A DNA stretch of 17,995 bases from contig DATGZH010000033.1 of the NCBI GenBank assembly GCA_035297265.1, positions 1-17,995 on the forward strand. The letters are read 5' to 3'. How positions within the stretch are numbered: position 1 is the stretch's first letter; every line of letters starts with the position of its first letter. This DNA comes from DATGZH01 sp035297265. GTDB taxonomy: Bacteria > Actinomycetota > Acidimicrobiia > Acidimicrobiales > RAAP-2. The position numbers were made by a program, and so were the translations under genes. This document shows positions 8,801-14,714 of the stretch, in pieces. The notes beneath the pieces were generated by a model that had not been told where the DNA came from, did not search any database, and was given only the letters and a program-made list of their open reading frames with translations.

Positions 8801-9392
8801 TGATGCCGCCGCGCACCGCCAGCTCCCCACGGTGTTCCACCTGGTGCTCCCGGCGGTACCCGGCCGCCGCCAGCCTCGAGAGCGTGGCGTCCGCGTCGAG
8901 GGTGCCCTTGGCCCGGACCACGAGCGGCGTGGTCGCCTCCCGCCACGTGCCGAGCCGCTGCAGGGCGGCCCGCACCGGCACGACGACCACCTTCGGACGG
9001 CGGCCCTCCCCGGCCAGGTGCCAGAGGACGGCCAGCCTCCGACCCATCGTCGAGAGCTCCGGGCTCACCCGCTCGAAGGGCAGGGTCTCCCACGCCGGGA
9101 GGATCACGACCGGATCGCCGAGGTCGCCGGCCACCCTCCCCTCACCGGGGTCCTCCCGGGGGAGGAAGCACCGCAGGTCGTCGGCGAGGCGCTCGGCGGC
9201 CGACGTGGTGGCCGTGACGACGAAGAGCGGCGATCGCTCGCTCACGGTGGCCAGCCCGGCCAGCACGAAGGCCTGGGCTGGGCCTGGCACAGCCAGCGTG
9301 CCGGCCGACGTACCGAGGGCGCGTGGGAGCGACGGCTCGTGCCGGAAGAGCGCGGGCAGTCCGGCCAGGCCCTCGGCCTCCACGGGGGTCAT
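5835..9392 (-). CDS. mfd: Transcription-repair coupling factor Mfd
   Basis: 1185 residues, full length for Mfd (E. coli has 1148). Mfd removes RNA polymerase stalled at DNA damage and recruits UvrA. Domains in order are: UvrB-homology region (about 1-300), with PAWETLPFERVSPE typical of this part; a CarD-like RNA polymerase interaction domain (about 490-560; YVVHRQHGVARYGGM and YRGNDRLYLPVDQ); and SF2 helicase motor domains with Walker A GDVGFGKTE (about 647-655) and the DEEQ box in IVDEEQRFGVSHKE (about 745-758). Next come TLTASPIPRTLEMAL, the RecG-like motif QIRGRVGRSN, and the C-terminal TRCF domain (about 1000-1130). The ATG start is supported by a TAGCGT exactly 7 nt upstream and no Shine-Dalgarno, suggesting a leaderless transcript. 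It is the first gene of the tight mfd-to-ppx run. Confidence 0.98.
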   Translation of the reverse strand: MTPVEAEGLAGLPALFRHEPSLPRALGTSAGTLAVPGPAQAFVLAGLATVSERSPLFVVTATTSAAERLADDLRCFLPREDPGEGRVAGDLGDPVVILPAWETLPFERVSPELSTMGRRLAVLWHLAGEGRRPKVVVVPVRAALQRLGTWREATTPLVVRAKGTLDADATLSRLAAAGYRREHQVEHRGELAVRGGIIDVFPSTADAPVRIDLFGDEVDRLTVFDVSDQRSVADLDEAVLFGCRELVPTDAVRRRAAELAEREPWAAATWERLAEGHVFDGMESWLPWLDDDVSLVTDELAEAALVVVVEPRRVRDRAAELHDEEGALAEALATTWGLAGDDPVELEARIPRLYQPFARLLAECPAAVLSLTPTPEGPDAPSVRVGGLQPVAGDAARLARQVVELTGEGYSVTLCAGTEAGAARLAGVLADEGVVAPVLSAAPATPGARVVVAPLTAGFILPDLHLAVLAESDVTGRRTPHRTARPRARPTDGFFDDLAAGSYVVHRQHGVARYGGMTSRTVAGTTRDYLVLEYRGNDRLYLPVDQIAAVTPYSGGESPTLSRMGGAEWQRARARARAAASEIAAELVDLYRRRLSVPGHAFPPDTPWQLEFESGFAYSETADQLRAIAEVKADMELGRPMDRLVCGDVGFGKTEVALRAVFKAVHDGTQAAVLVPTTLLASQHHQTFSERFAGFPVRVELLSRFLTVAQAKKVVDGLADGSVDVVVGTHRLLGSDVVFKRLGLLIVDEEQRFGVSHKEAVKRISEGVDVLTLTASPIPRTLEMALTGIRDLSLINTPPADRRPILTYVGETDDQAVSEAIRRELLREGQVFYVHNRVASIDDLARKVRDLVPEARVAVAHGQMDEGSLEQVVMDFWGRDYDVLVCTTIIESGIDMPSVNTLVVDRADLLGLGQLHQIRGRVGRSNQRAYAYLFHPVDRVLTEQAYERLKTVGEHTELGSGFKIAMRDLEIRGAGNLLGTDQSGHIAAVGYDLYVQLVAEAVAEARGEPRPTPPSVSLDVPGDAHLPADYVSAEDARLEAYRRLAGTTTPEEVDDVGEEWVDRFGPPPPAAVGLLALAHLRVECLRLGITDVAVLATRVGGSRRATARLSPVTLPSSAQVRLRRLSPDATYKEELHQLVVPLEPGGRPAADLRELLLALLPPRRDGPTERSVTVGGDAGAAGPAG

Positions 9393-9620
9393 GTGCTCGA
9401 CGCTACCGGGGGTGCCATCCCGACGAGCCCCGATCTACTTGTGCCGTCGTCAACGCGGACCACCTGAGGTTCGTCCAGGTCCACAACGTCTGGGAGTTGG
9501 TCGGCGTTGTGCGCTGGGTGCGCGCCGCGCTGGGTCTCTCAACCGAGATCTGAGGGATTTCGTCTCAGGCGGTTCGGCTCGCCCGGTCTTTCGTGCCGAC
9601 GGTGCGGCGGGCAGAGCCAG
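9393..9620. other. Intergenic region between pth and mfd
   Basis: This 228-nt stretch is the widest gap within the housekeeping run. Some actinobacteria carry a regulator gene near mfd, but no coding frame here has family-like sequence. It ends in the mfd promoter-like element at 9400-9405. A small inverted repeat, CTGAG (9550-9554) and CTCAG (9564-9568), lies about 50 nt after the pth stop and has no T tract, so it is at most a weak terminator. A TTGACG lies upstream on the minus strand but is not properly spaced from a -10 element. Confidence 0.5.
9400..9405 (-). promoter_or_regulatory. -10 element of a leaderless mfd promoter
   Basis: TAGCGT on the minus strand fits the actinobacterial TANNNT -10 consensus. 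It is followed by 7 nt and then the ATG of mfd, so transcription would begin at or next to the start codon. The surrounding GGTAGCGTCG is repeated before prs. No recognisable -35 is present, which is common for this promoter class. Confidence 0.6.
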
Positions 9621-10190
9621 TCACGTTGCCGTCTCAGCGTTGAAGCGGTTCATCGCCGCCGCCACACCTTCGGTCGCGATGACCTCGACGGCGTCGGCGG
9701 CCGATTCGATGGCCTGGTTCAGGGCCTCCCGCTCGGCCTTGGGCGGTCGGCGCAGGACGTAGTCCGCGCCCGCCGCGGCGCTCGGCGGCTTGCCCACGCC
9801 GATCCGTATCCGGACGAAGTCGGTGGTGTGGAGGTGGGACTGGAGGGAGCGGAGACCGTTGTGACCGGCCGTCCCCCCGCCGACCTTCACCCGAATTCGT
9901 CCCGGCGGCAGGTCGAGCTCGTCGTGCAGCACGACGAGCCGCTCGGGGTCCTCGATGCCGAAGCGGCGGACGAGCGGGCGTACGGCCTCCCCGGATTCGT
10001 TCATGAAGGTGGTGGGGACGGCGAGGGCCACCGCCTGGTGACCGAGCCGGACCTCGGCCACGGCCGCCCGCTGGCCCCGCATGGGCTTGAGGGGCGCAGC
10101 ACCCTGACGTTCGGCCAGCCGGCGCACCGCGTCGGCACCGACGTTGTGACGGCTGGCCGCGAACTCCTGGCCGGGGTTGCCGAGTCCCAC
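9621..10190 (-). CDS. pth: Peptidyl-tRNA hydrolase Pth (start codon uncertain)
   Basis: 189 residues from the only NTG start other than CTG in the frame. Pth cleaves the ester bond of peptidyl-tRNA released from stalled ribosomes. Conserved parts are GLGNPGQEF (2-10) with the substrate-binding Asn, SRHNVG (13-18) with the catalytic His, TTFMNESGEAV (60-70), and LHDELDLPPG with the catalytic Asp at about 90, followed by GGGTAGHNGLRS. The N-terminus looks too short: family members have a beta strand (typically I/L-V-V) before G-L-x-N-P-G. The codons upstream read L-L-V, so CTG at 10199 or further upstream may be the true start. The frame is open back to the rplY stop codon. No well-spaced Shine-Dalgarno was found; a GGGGGAGC at 10228-10235 is too far upstream. 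Confidence 0.92.
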   Translation of the reverse strand: MGLGNPGQEFAASRHNVGADAVRRLAERQGAAPLKPMRGQRAAVAEVRLGHQAVALAVPTTFMNESGEAVRPLVRRFGIEDPERLVVLHDELDLPPGRIRVKVGGGTAGHNGLRSLQSHLHTTDFVRIRIGVGKPPSAAAGADYVLRRPPKAEREALNQAIESAADAVEVIATEGVAAAMNRFNAETAT

Positions 10191-10271
10191 GACCAGCAGG
10201 TCGGCGGGCGTGCCCCGGCGCTCGGCTGCTCCCCCGGCGAGCCGCCGCCGTCCGAGTAGACGGACCAGGGC

Positions 10272-10940
10272 CTAGCCCTCGGAGGCCGGCTGGTCGGCGC
10301 CGGCGGCCGACTCGGCCGGAGCCTCGCCGCCCTCGGCCGCCTCGCCCTCGGCCGCCTCGCCCTCGGCCGCCTCCTCGACGACCACCCGCGGCGGCTGGCC
10401 GATGACCACGATCGACTCGCCGTCGAGCTCTGTCGTGACCCCCTCGGGGAGCGGGAGGTCGGCCACCCGGACGGCACCGCCGATGACGAGCTCGCTCACG
10501 TCCACCTCGATGGAGCTCGGGACGTTGGCCGGGATCGCCCGGACCGAGAGGTTGAACAGCTGCTGGTCGACGAGACCGTCGCCCCGCTGGACCTCGATCG
10601 CCTCGCCGATGAGCGAGATCGGCACCTCGGCGGCGATGATCTCGTCCCGCCGCACGATCACGAAGTCCACGTGGTTCACCGTGCCCTTGACCGGATGGTG
10701 CTGGATCTCCCGGGCGAGCGTCAGGTAGGTCTTCCCGGCGGCCTCGAGCGAGAGCAGCGTGTTGAGGCCGGAGTCCCCCGAGAGGGCGGTCCGCAGGTCC
10801 CGGCCCACGACGGCCACCGGGAGGGGCTCGGTGCCGTGCCCGTAGATGACGCCGGGGATCTTCCCCTCCCGGCGGAGGCGCCGGGTGTTGCGGCTGCCCA
10901 GCGGACGGCCGACTTCGGCGGCCAGGGTGATCTCGGGCAT
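10272..10940 (-). CDS. rplY: Ribosomal protein bL25, long Ctc/TL5 form
   Basis: 222 residues, the long two-domain (general stress protein Ctc) form. The N-terminal 5S rRNA-binding domain (1-95) shows the typical GSRNTRRLRREGKIPGVIYG (15-34) and HHPVKGTVNHVDFVIV. The C-terminal beta domain (about 96-185) includes EVPISLIGEA and RAIPANVPSSIEVDVSEL, and an acidic Glu/Ala/Gly-rich tail follows. It binds 5S rRNA in the large subunit. The ATG start is well supported by GAGGAG 8 nt upstream. It lies between prs and pth, the common actinobacterial order. Its TAG stop is in the same reading frame as pth, 27 codons before the pth GTG. The tail is encoded by 15-bp tandem repeats and is probably variable in length between strains. 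Confidence 0.96.
   Translation of the reverse strand: MPEITLAAEVGRPLGSRNTRRLRREGKIPGVIYGHGTEPLPVAVVGRDLRTALSGDSGLNTLLSLEAAGKTYLTLAREIQHHPVKGTVNHVDFVIVRRDEIIAAEVPISLIGEAIEVQRGDGLVDQQLFNLSVRAIPANVPSSIEVDVSELVIGGAVRVADLPLPEGVTTELDGESIVVIGQPPRVVVEEAAEGEAAEGEAAEGGEAPAESAAGADQPASEG
10330..10374. repeat. Three tandem 15-bp repeats in the rplY tail
   Basis: The unit CCCTCGGCCGCCTCG occurs three times head to tail (the last copy differs in its final base). On the minus strand it encodes a repeating E-A-A-E-G, giving the acidic C-terminal tail of bL25. Being 15 bp, gain or loss of units keeps the frame. Confidence 0.85.
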
Positions 10941-10948
10941 GACAGGGA

Positions 10949-10954
10949 CTCCTC
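10949..10954 (-). promoter_or_regulatory. Shine-Dalgarno of rplY
   Basis: GAGGAG on the minus strand, 8 nt before the ATG at 10940. It is among the clearest ribosome binding sites of the window and fixes the rplY start. Confidence 0.7.
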
Positions 10955-10999
10955 GAGCGGTTCGGTGGCCGGGGGGTGGTGCTCGCCCTCCCCGGAACG

Positions 11000-11022
11000 G
11001 CTGGTCATGCTAGTCGACCAGC
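11000..11022. promoter_or_regulatory. Inverted repeat around a -10-like hexamer upstream of rplY
   Basis: GCTGGTC (11000-11006) and GACCAGC (11016-11022) are perfect 7-bp arms separated by 9 nt. On the minus strand the spacer contains TAGCAT, a fit to the TANNNT -10 consensus, about 60 nt before the rplY ATG. It could be an operator over the rplY-pth promoter, or an RNA hairpin ending or attenuating the prs transcript. There is no T tract after it, so a simple intrinsic terminator is less likely. Confidence 0.45.
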
Positions 11023-11059
11023 GGCTTCGGGTCGGTCGGCCCGTGAGGAGGCCCCTCGG

Positions 11060-12040
11060 TCAGGCCAGGTTGTCGCCGCCGAAGATCTCCGAGACCGAGG
11101 TGTCCTCGAAGACGGCATCGATGGCGTCGGCGATCAGGGGGGCCACCGACAACACCTCGAGCTTGTCGAAGACGCACTCCTCTCGCACCGGCAGGGTGTC
11201 GGTGACGACGACCCGGGAGATCACCGAGGCCTTCAGGCGGTCCGTGGCCGGGTCGGAGAGCACCGGGTGGGTGGCCATTGCCCAGATGTCGGCGGCCCCG
11301 GCGTCGGCCAGGAGCTCGGACGCGGCCACGATGGTCCCGGCCGTGTCGATCATGTCGTCGATCAGGACACAGTGGCGCCCTTCGACGTCGCCGACCACGT
11401 GGCGGGCCTCGACCTGGTTCTCCCGGCCCCGGGGACGGCGCTTGTAGACGAGGGCGAGGTCGCAGCCGAGCCGCTGGCTGTAGCGCTCGGCCACCTTCAC
11501 ACGCCCGGCGTCGGGCGCCACCACGACCATCTCGGTCACGTTCCCGGCCGTGTGCTCACGGAGGTAGCCCTCGAGGACGGGGGTGGCGATCAGGTGGTCG
11601 AAGGGGACGTCGAAGAACCCCTGGATCTGGCCGGAGTGGAGGTCGACGCTCATCACCCGGTCCGCGCCGGCCACCGAGAGGAGGTCGGCCACCAGCTTGG
11701 CCGTGATGGGCTCGCGGCCGGTCGACTTGCGGTCCTGGCGGGAGTACCCGTAGTAGGGGCAGACCGCCGTGATCTGCTTGGCCGAGGCGAGCTTGGCCGC
11801 CTGGATCATGATCAGCTGCTCCATCAGGGCGTCGTTGACCGGCCCGCAGTGGGTCTGGACGATGAACACGTCCGCCCCCCGGACGGAGTTCTCGAATCGG
11901 CAATGGATCTCGCCGTTGGAGAACTCCCGGAGGTTGGGCTCGGACAGCACGACACCGAGATGGGTGGCGATCCGTTGCGCCAGGTGAGGGTGGGAGCGCC
12001 CCGACACGAGCTCCAGACGTCGACGAGGGATGACTTCCAC
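11060..12040 (-). CDS. prs: Ribose-phosphate pyrophosphokinase (PRPP synthetase)
   Basis: 326 residues. It makes phosphoribosyl pyrophosphate from ribose 5-phosphate and ATP for nucleotide, His and Trp synthesis. Visible features are FSNGEIHCRF (40-49), MEQLIMIQAAKLASAKQITA (73-92), YYGYSRQDRKSTGREPITAK (96-115) with the ATP-binding loop, the metal-binding signature VDLHSGQIQGFF (132-143), VVVAPDAGRVKVAER (172-186), and the PRPP-binding loop IDDMIDTAGTI (227-237). The frame allows a GTG 8 codons upstream. I chose GTG at 12040 because TAGCGT lies exactly 7 nt before it, the same leaderless arrangement as mfd, and the upstream residues are not conserved. It lies 45 nt after glmU, a widespread bacterial pairing. 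Confidence 0.96.
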   Translation of the reverse strand: MEVIPRRRLELVSGRSHPHLAQRIATHLGVVLSEPNLREFSNGEIHCRFENSVRGADVFIVQTHCGPVNDALMEQLIMIQAAKLASAKQITAVCPYYGYSRQDRKSTGREPITAKLVADLLSVAGADRVMSVDLHSGQIQGFFDVPFDHLIATPVLEGYLREHTAGNVTEMVVVAPDAGRVKVAERYSQRLGCDLALVYKRRPRGRENQVEARHVVGDVEGRHCVLIDDMIDTAGTIVAASELLADAGAADIWAMATHPVLSDPATDRLKASVISRVVVTDTLPVREECVFDKLEVLSVAPLIADAIDAVFEDTSVSEIFGGDNLA

Positions 12041-12047
12041 GTGTCCG

Positions 12048-12053
12048 ACGCTA
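12048..12053 (-). promoter_or_regulatory. -10 element of a leaderless prs promoter
   Basis: TAGCGT on the minus strand, 7 nt before the GTG of prs and inside the short glmU-prs gap. The context GGTAGCGTCG followed by five or six bases and the start codon nearly repeats that of mfd. It implies that prs can be transcribed separately from glmU. Confidence 0.6.
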
Positions 12054-12085
12054 CCCCGCCCCACCCCCCGTCGCCGGAGGGGTGG

Positions 12086-13195
12086 TCAGCCTTCCTCGTC
12101 CGGGAGCGTGGTGAACGGCTGCACCGTGGCGCCCTCCTCGACGATCGAGCCGGGGCCGAGGACGGCGTACGGACCGACCCTGGCCCGCGCCCCGACCGAG
12201 GCGTGCGTGCAGACGCTCTGTCGGATCTCGGCCCGGGCCCCGACATCGGTGTCGACCAGGGTGCTGTCCGGTCCGATCTCGGCCCCCTCGCCCACCCGGC
12301 AGGCGCCCCGCAGGATGACCCCGGGGAGGAGGGACACGTCGGTGGCCAGCTCCACGGTGGCATCGACGTAGGTGCGCTCGGGGTCCCACATCGTCACGCC
12401 GCGGCGCATCCACCGCTCGTTGATGCGGTCCCGCAGCTCGGCCTCCGCCACCGCCAGCTGGGCCCGGTCGTTGACCCCGGCCGCCTCCATGGGGTCGGCC
12501 GTCGTGAGGGACTGCACGGTGTAGCCGGCCTCGTAGAGCACGGCGATGGTGTCGGTCAGGTAGTACTCGCCTTGGAGGTTGGCCGGGCTGAGGCGGCGCA
12601 ACGACGGAGCGAGGACGGCCTGGCGGAAGCAGTAGATCGAGGTGTTGATCTCGCTCAGGCGCCGCTCGGTCTCGTTGGCGTCGGACTCCTCGACCACCTT
12701 GGCCACGAGGTCGTCGCGGCCGCGCACCACCCGGCCGTAGCCGGTCGGGTCCGAGACCACCGCGGTGAGGAGGGTGGCCGCGGCGTCGGAGGCCCGGTGC
12801 CGGCGGACGAGCGCGGCGAGCGTCGCCGGTCGGAGGAGCGGCGTGTCGCCCGGCAGCACGACGATGTCGGCCTCCTCGCCCCAGTCGTGAGGCAGGCCCG
12901 TCAGCGCGACCGCCGTGGCGTCGCCGGTTCCGTGCGGCTCGGGCTGCTCGACGAACTCGATCTCGAGGTTGCTCGGCGCGTGGTCGACGAGGGTCTTCGT
13001 CACCCACTCGCCGCGGTGGCCGACCACGACGACGACCCGATCGACGTCGAGCTCGGCGAGCGCGTCGAGCACGTGGAGCACCATGGGCCGGCCGCAGAGC
13101 AAATGGAGCGGCTTGGGTCGCTCCGAGCGCATACGCGTGCCCTCGCCGGCGGCCAGCACGACGGCGAAGAGCGCTCGGGAGGTCATGGCGGCCAT
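12086..13195 (-). CDS. glmU: GlmU-type UDP-GlcNAc pyrophosphorylase lacking the acetyltransferase active site
   Basis: 369 residues, against about 456 in E. coli and about 495 in M. tuberculosis. The N-terminal uridylyltransferase domain (about 7-235) is intact: VVLAAGEGTRMRSERPKPLH (11-30), HGTGDAT, VLPGDTPLL, a G-Y-G-R-V-V loop and the EINTSIYCF segment. The linker helix leads into the left-handed beta helix at RTYVDATVEL. The beta helix has only about five turns and stops at PFTTLPDEEG. By alignment from memory, the position of E. coli Arg333 (in L-R-P-G) is Gly here (VLGPG), and everything from the region of Lys351 onward is missing. It should make UDP-GlcNAc from GlcNAc-1-P but not acetylate GlcN-1-P. 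The ATG at 13195 has GAGGGA just upstream; ATG at 13186 is an alternative. Only 45 nt separate it from prs. Confidence 0.9.
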   Translation of the reverse strand: MAAMTSRALFAVVLAAGEGTRMRSERPKPLHLLCGRPMVLHVLDALAELDVDRVVVVVGHRGEWVTKTLVDHAPSNLEIEFVEQPEPHGTGDATAVALTGLPHDWGEEADIVVLPGDTPLLRPATLAALVRRHRASDAAATLLTAVVSDPTGYGRVVRGRDDLVAKVVEESDANETERRLSEINTSIYCFRQAVLAPSLRRLSPANLQGEYYLTDTIAVLYEAGYTVQSLTTADPMEAAGVNDRAQLAVAEAELRDRINERWMRRGVTMWDPERTYVDATVELATDVSLLPGVILRGACRVGEGAEIGPDSTLVDTDVGARAEIRQSVCTHASVGARARVGPYAVLGPGSIVEEGATVQPFTTLPDEEG

Positions 13196-13318
13196 TCTTC
13201 CCTCACCGCCGGCCCTTCTCGCGGCACCACAGGGCCGACCGCTCGCGTCCCTGGTCGTGGGGTCGCGTTCGCCCCCGGTGGGCCCTCTCCGGCCCGCCGC
13301 CGCTCGAGGCTGGGCCAG

Positions 13319-13324
13319 TAGGGT
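13319..13324 (+). promoter_or_regulatory. -10 element of a leaderless promoter for the alpha/beta hydrolase
   Basis: TAGGGT fits TANNNT and is followed by exactly 7 nt before the ATG at 13332. No Shine-Dalgarno lies at the usual distance. The 136-nt gap to the divergent glmU shows no other strong signal. Confidence 0.55.
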
Positions 13325-13331
13325 GCGGTCC

Positions 13332-14240
13332 ATGGAGCGCGTCGAGTACGACGAGTTCGGGCTGTTCCACGAGAACGCCGAGGAGTTCGGGCTCCCCTAC
13401 GAGGGTCCGCCGACCGTGCGCCGGGAGTCGGTCGAGGTCGGTCCGGACCGCCGGCTGAGCGCGCTCGTCTGGGGCGAGAGCGAACCCGAGGTCGTCCTGC
13501 TCCACGGCGGCTCACAGAACGCGCACACGTGGGACACCGTGGCGATGGCCCTCGGGCGACCGCTCCTGGCGGTCGACCTCCCGGGCCACGGCCACTCGGA
13601 CGGCCCGAGGAACGACGTCGGCGGGGTACGCGACCACGCGGCCGACGTCGCCACGGTGATCGAGGCCCTCGCCCCAGCGGCCCGCGGCGTCGTCGGGATG
13701 TCGCTCGGTGGCCTCACGTCGCTGGCCCTGGCCGACAGCCGACCCGACCTCGTGCCGAAGCTGGTGCTCGTCGACGTCACGCCCGGCGTCGACAAGGACA
13801 AGGCGGCGCCGATCATCGCCTTCGTGAACGGCCCGGCGACGTTCGACAGCTTCGACGAGATCCTCGCCCGCACGATCGAGTTCAACCCCACCCGGAGCGA
13901 GGCGTCGTTGCGGCGCGGCATCCTGCACAACGCCGTCCAGCAGGAGGACGGCACCTGGGTGTGGCGCTGGGCCCGGTTCCGCCAGCCGGCGCCCGAGGGC
14001 GCACCGCCGGCCGTGGCCCCCGACTTCGATGACCTCTGGGAGGCGGTCTCGCGCCTCAGCATGCCCGTGATGCTCGTCCGGGGCATGGCGACCGGCACGG
14101 TCGTGGGCGACGAGGACGAGGCCGAGCTCCTGCGGCGCTCCCCCGGCGCCCGGGTCGAGAAGGTGGGGGGCGCCGGCCACAGCGTCCAGGGCGACAAGCC
14201 GCTCGAGCTCGCCGCCCTCATCGACGACTTCATCCCCTGA
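13332..14240 (+). CDS. Alpha/beta hydrolase fold protein
   Basis: 302 residues. It has the oxyanion-loop segment LLHGGSQNAHTW (56-67), the strand and turn VDLPGHGHSD (81-90), the nucleophile elbow GMSLGG with Ser124 (122-127), LVLVDVTPG after it, an acid candidate within GTVVGDEDEAE, and the catalytic His in GGAGHSVQGD (His283). This is the complete serine-hydrolase triad set. The substrate cannot be read from the sequence; esterase, lactonase or haloalkane-dehalogenase-like roles are all possible. No signal peptide is visible, so it should be cytoplasmic. The frame extends far upstream through glmU on the other strand, but ATG at 13332 is supported by the promoter-like TAGGGT 7 nt before it. 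It is divergent from glmU and followed 39 nt later by a small membrane protein. Confidence 0.9.
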   Translation: MERVEYDEFGLFHENAEEFGLPYEGPPTVRRESVEVGPDRRLSALVWGESEPEVVLLHGGSQNAHTWDTVAMALGRPLLAVDLPGHGHSDGPRNDVGGVRDHAADVATVIEALAPAARGVVGMSLGGLTSLALADSRPDLVPKLVLVDVTPGVDKDKAAPIIAFVNGPATFDSFDEILARTIEFNPTRSEASLRRGILHNAVQQEDGTWVWRWARFRQPAPEGAPPAVAPDFDDLWEAVSRLSMPVMLVRGMATGTVVGDEDEAELLRRSPGARVEKVGGAGHSVQGDKPLELAALIDDFIP

Positions 14241-14265
14241 GACCGACGCCCCCGCCGCGGCATCG

Positions 14266-14271
14266 TAACCT
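14266..14271 (+). promoter_or_regulatory. -10 element of a leaderless promoter for the small membrane protein
   Basis: TAACCT fits TANNNT and lies 8 nt before the GTG at 14280, with no Shine-Dalgarno between. It lies within the 39-nt gap after the hydrolase gene, so the second gene may have its own promoter. Confidence 0.5.
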
Positions 14272-14279
14272 GGCCGACG

Positions 14280-14714
14280 GTGGACGTTCGGTGGTGGTCC
14301 CCCCGGTCGGTGGTGCTCCATGTGGTCCTCGTCGTGTTCGTCGGCGCCTGCGTTGCCCTGACCGACTGGCAGGTGCGCCGGGCCGTCTCGGGGAACGAGC
14401 TGAGTTGGGCTTACGCCTTCGAGTGGCCGTTCTTCGCCGCCTACGCCATCTATCTCTGGTGGCGCCTCGTCCACGAGGCGCCCATCCGTCCCGGCCGGTC
14501 GAAGACCCCGGCCCCGGACAGCCCCGAGACCAACGGCCACGGCGACCTGTCGGCCGACGCTGCTCCGAAGGACAAGCAACAAGAAGAAGAGGACGGCGAG
14601 CTGGCGGCCTACAACCGGTACCTCGAGGAGCTGGCCACCTACGACCAGCGCCACGACGCGCCGTCCCTCCGGCAGCACCCCGCCGCTCCGCCGTCCGGGC
14701 CTGAAGAGCCGTGA
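14280..14714 (+). CDS. Small two-helix membrane protein, conserved actinobacterial type
   Basis: 144 residues beginning with GTG. Hydrophobic segments at about 9-28 (RSVVLHVVLVVFVGACVALT) and about 46-62 (AFEWPFFAAYAIYLWWR) make two transmembrane helices. Between them lies TDWQVRRAVSGNELSWAYAF. The W-x-P start, W-Q-x-x-R and N-x-x-S-W-A-Y-A-F-E-W-P pattern recalls small actinobacterial membrane proteins (M. tuberculosis Rv2219A is one I remember, not checked), some of which are annotated, probably wrongly, as transcriptional regulators. The C-terminal half is polar and charged (KDKQQEEEDGEL), then YNRYLEELATYDQR, a segment that could form a helix. Function unknown. The start is supported by TAACCT 8 nt upstream. 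Confidence 0.8.
   Translation: MDVRWWSPRSVVLHVVLVVFVGACVALTDWQVRRAVSGNELSWAYAFEWPFFAAYAIYLWWRLVHEAPIRPGRSKTPAPDSPETNGHGDLSADAAPKDKQQEEEDGELAAYNRYLEELATYDQRHDAPSLRQHPAAPPSGPEEP

Noticed and set aside
6156..9467. Plus-strand open frame of 1103 codons opposite mfd
   Set aside because: It is an antisense shadow of mfd, caused by high GC third positions. The translation is rich in Arg, Gly, His and Val without any family motif, while the minus strand encodes a complete Mfd.
9540..9570. Inverted repeat CTGAG/CTCAG after pth as a terminator
   Set aside because: Only 5 bp, with no T tract and about 50 nt from the stop codon; expected by chance.
10976..13321. Plus-strand open frame of 781 codons opposite prs and glmU
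   Set aside because: Same shadow effect. It crosses two well-supported minus-strand genes and their intergenic gaps and has no recognisable domain.
13196..13333. 46-residue N-terminal extension of GlmU
   Set aside because: It would overlap the start of the divergent hydrolase, is Arg/Gly-rich, and lies before the normal GlmU N-terminus.
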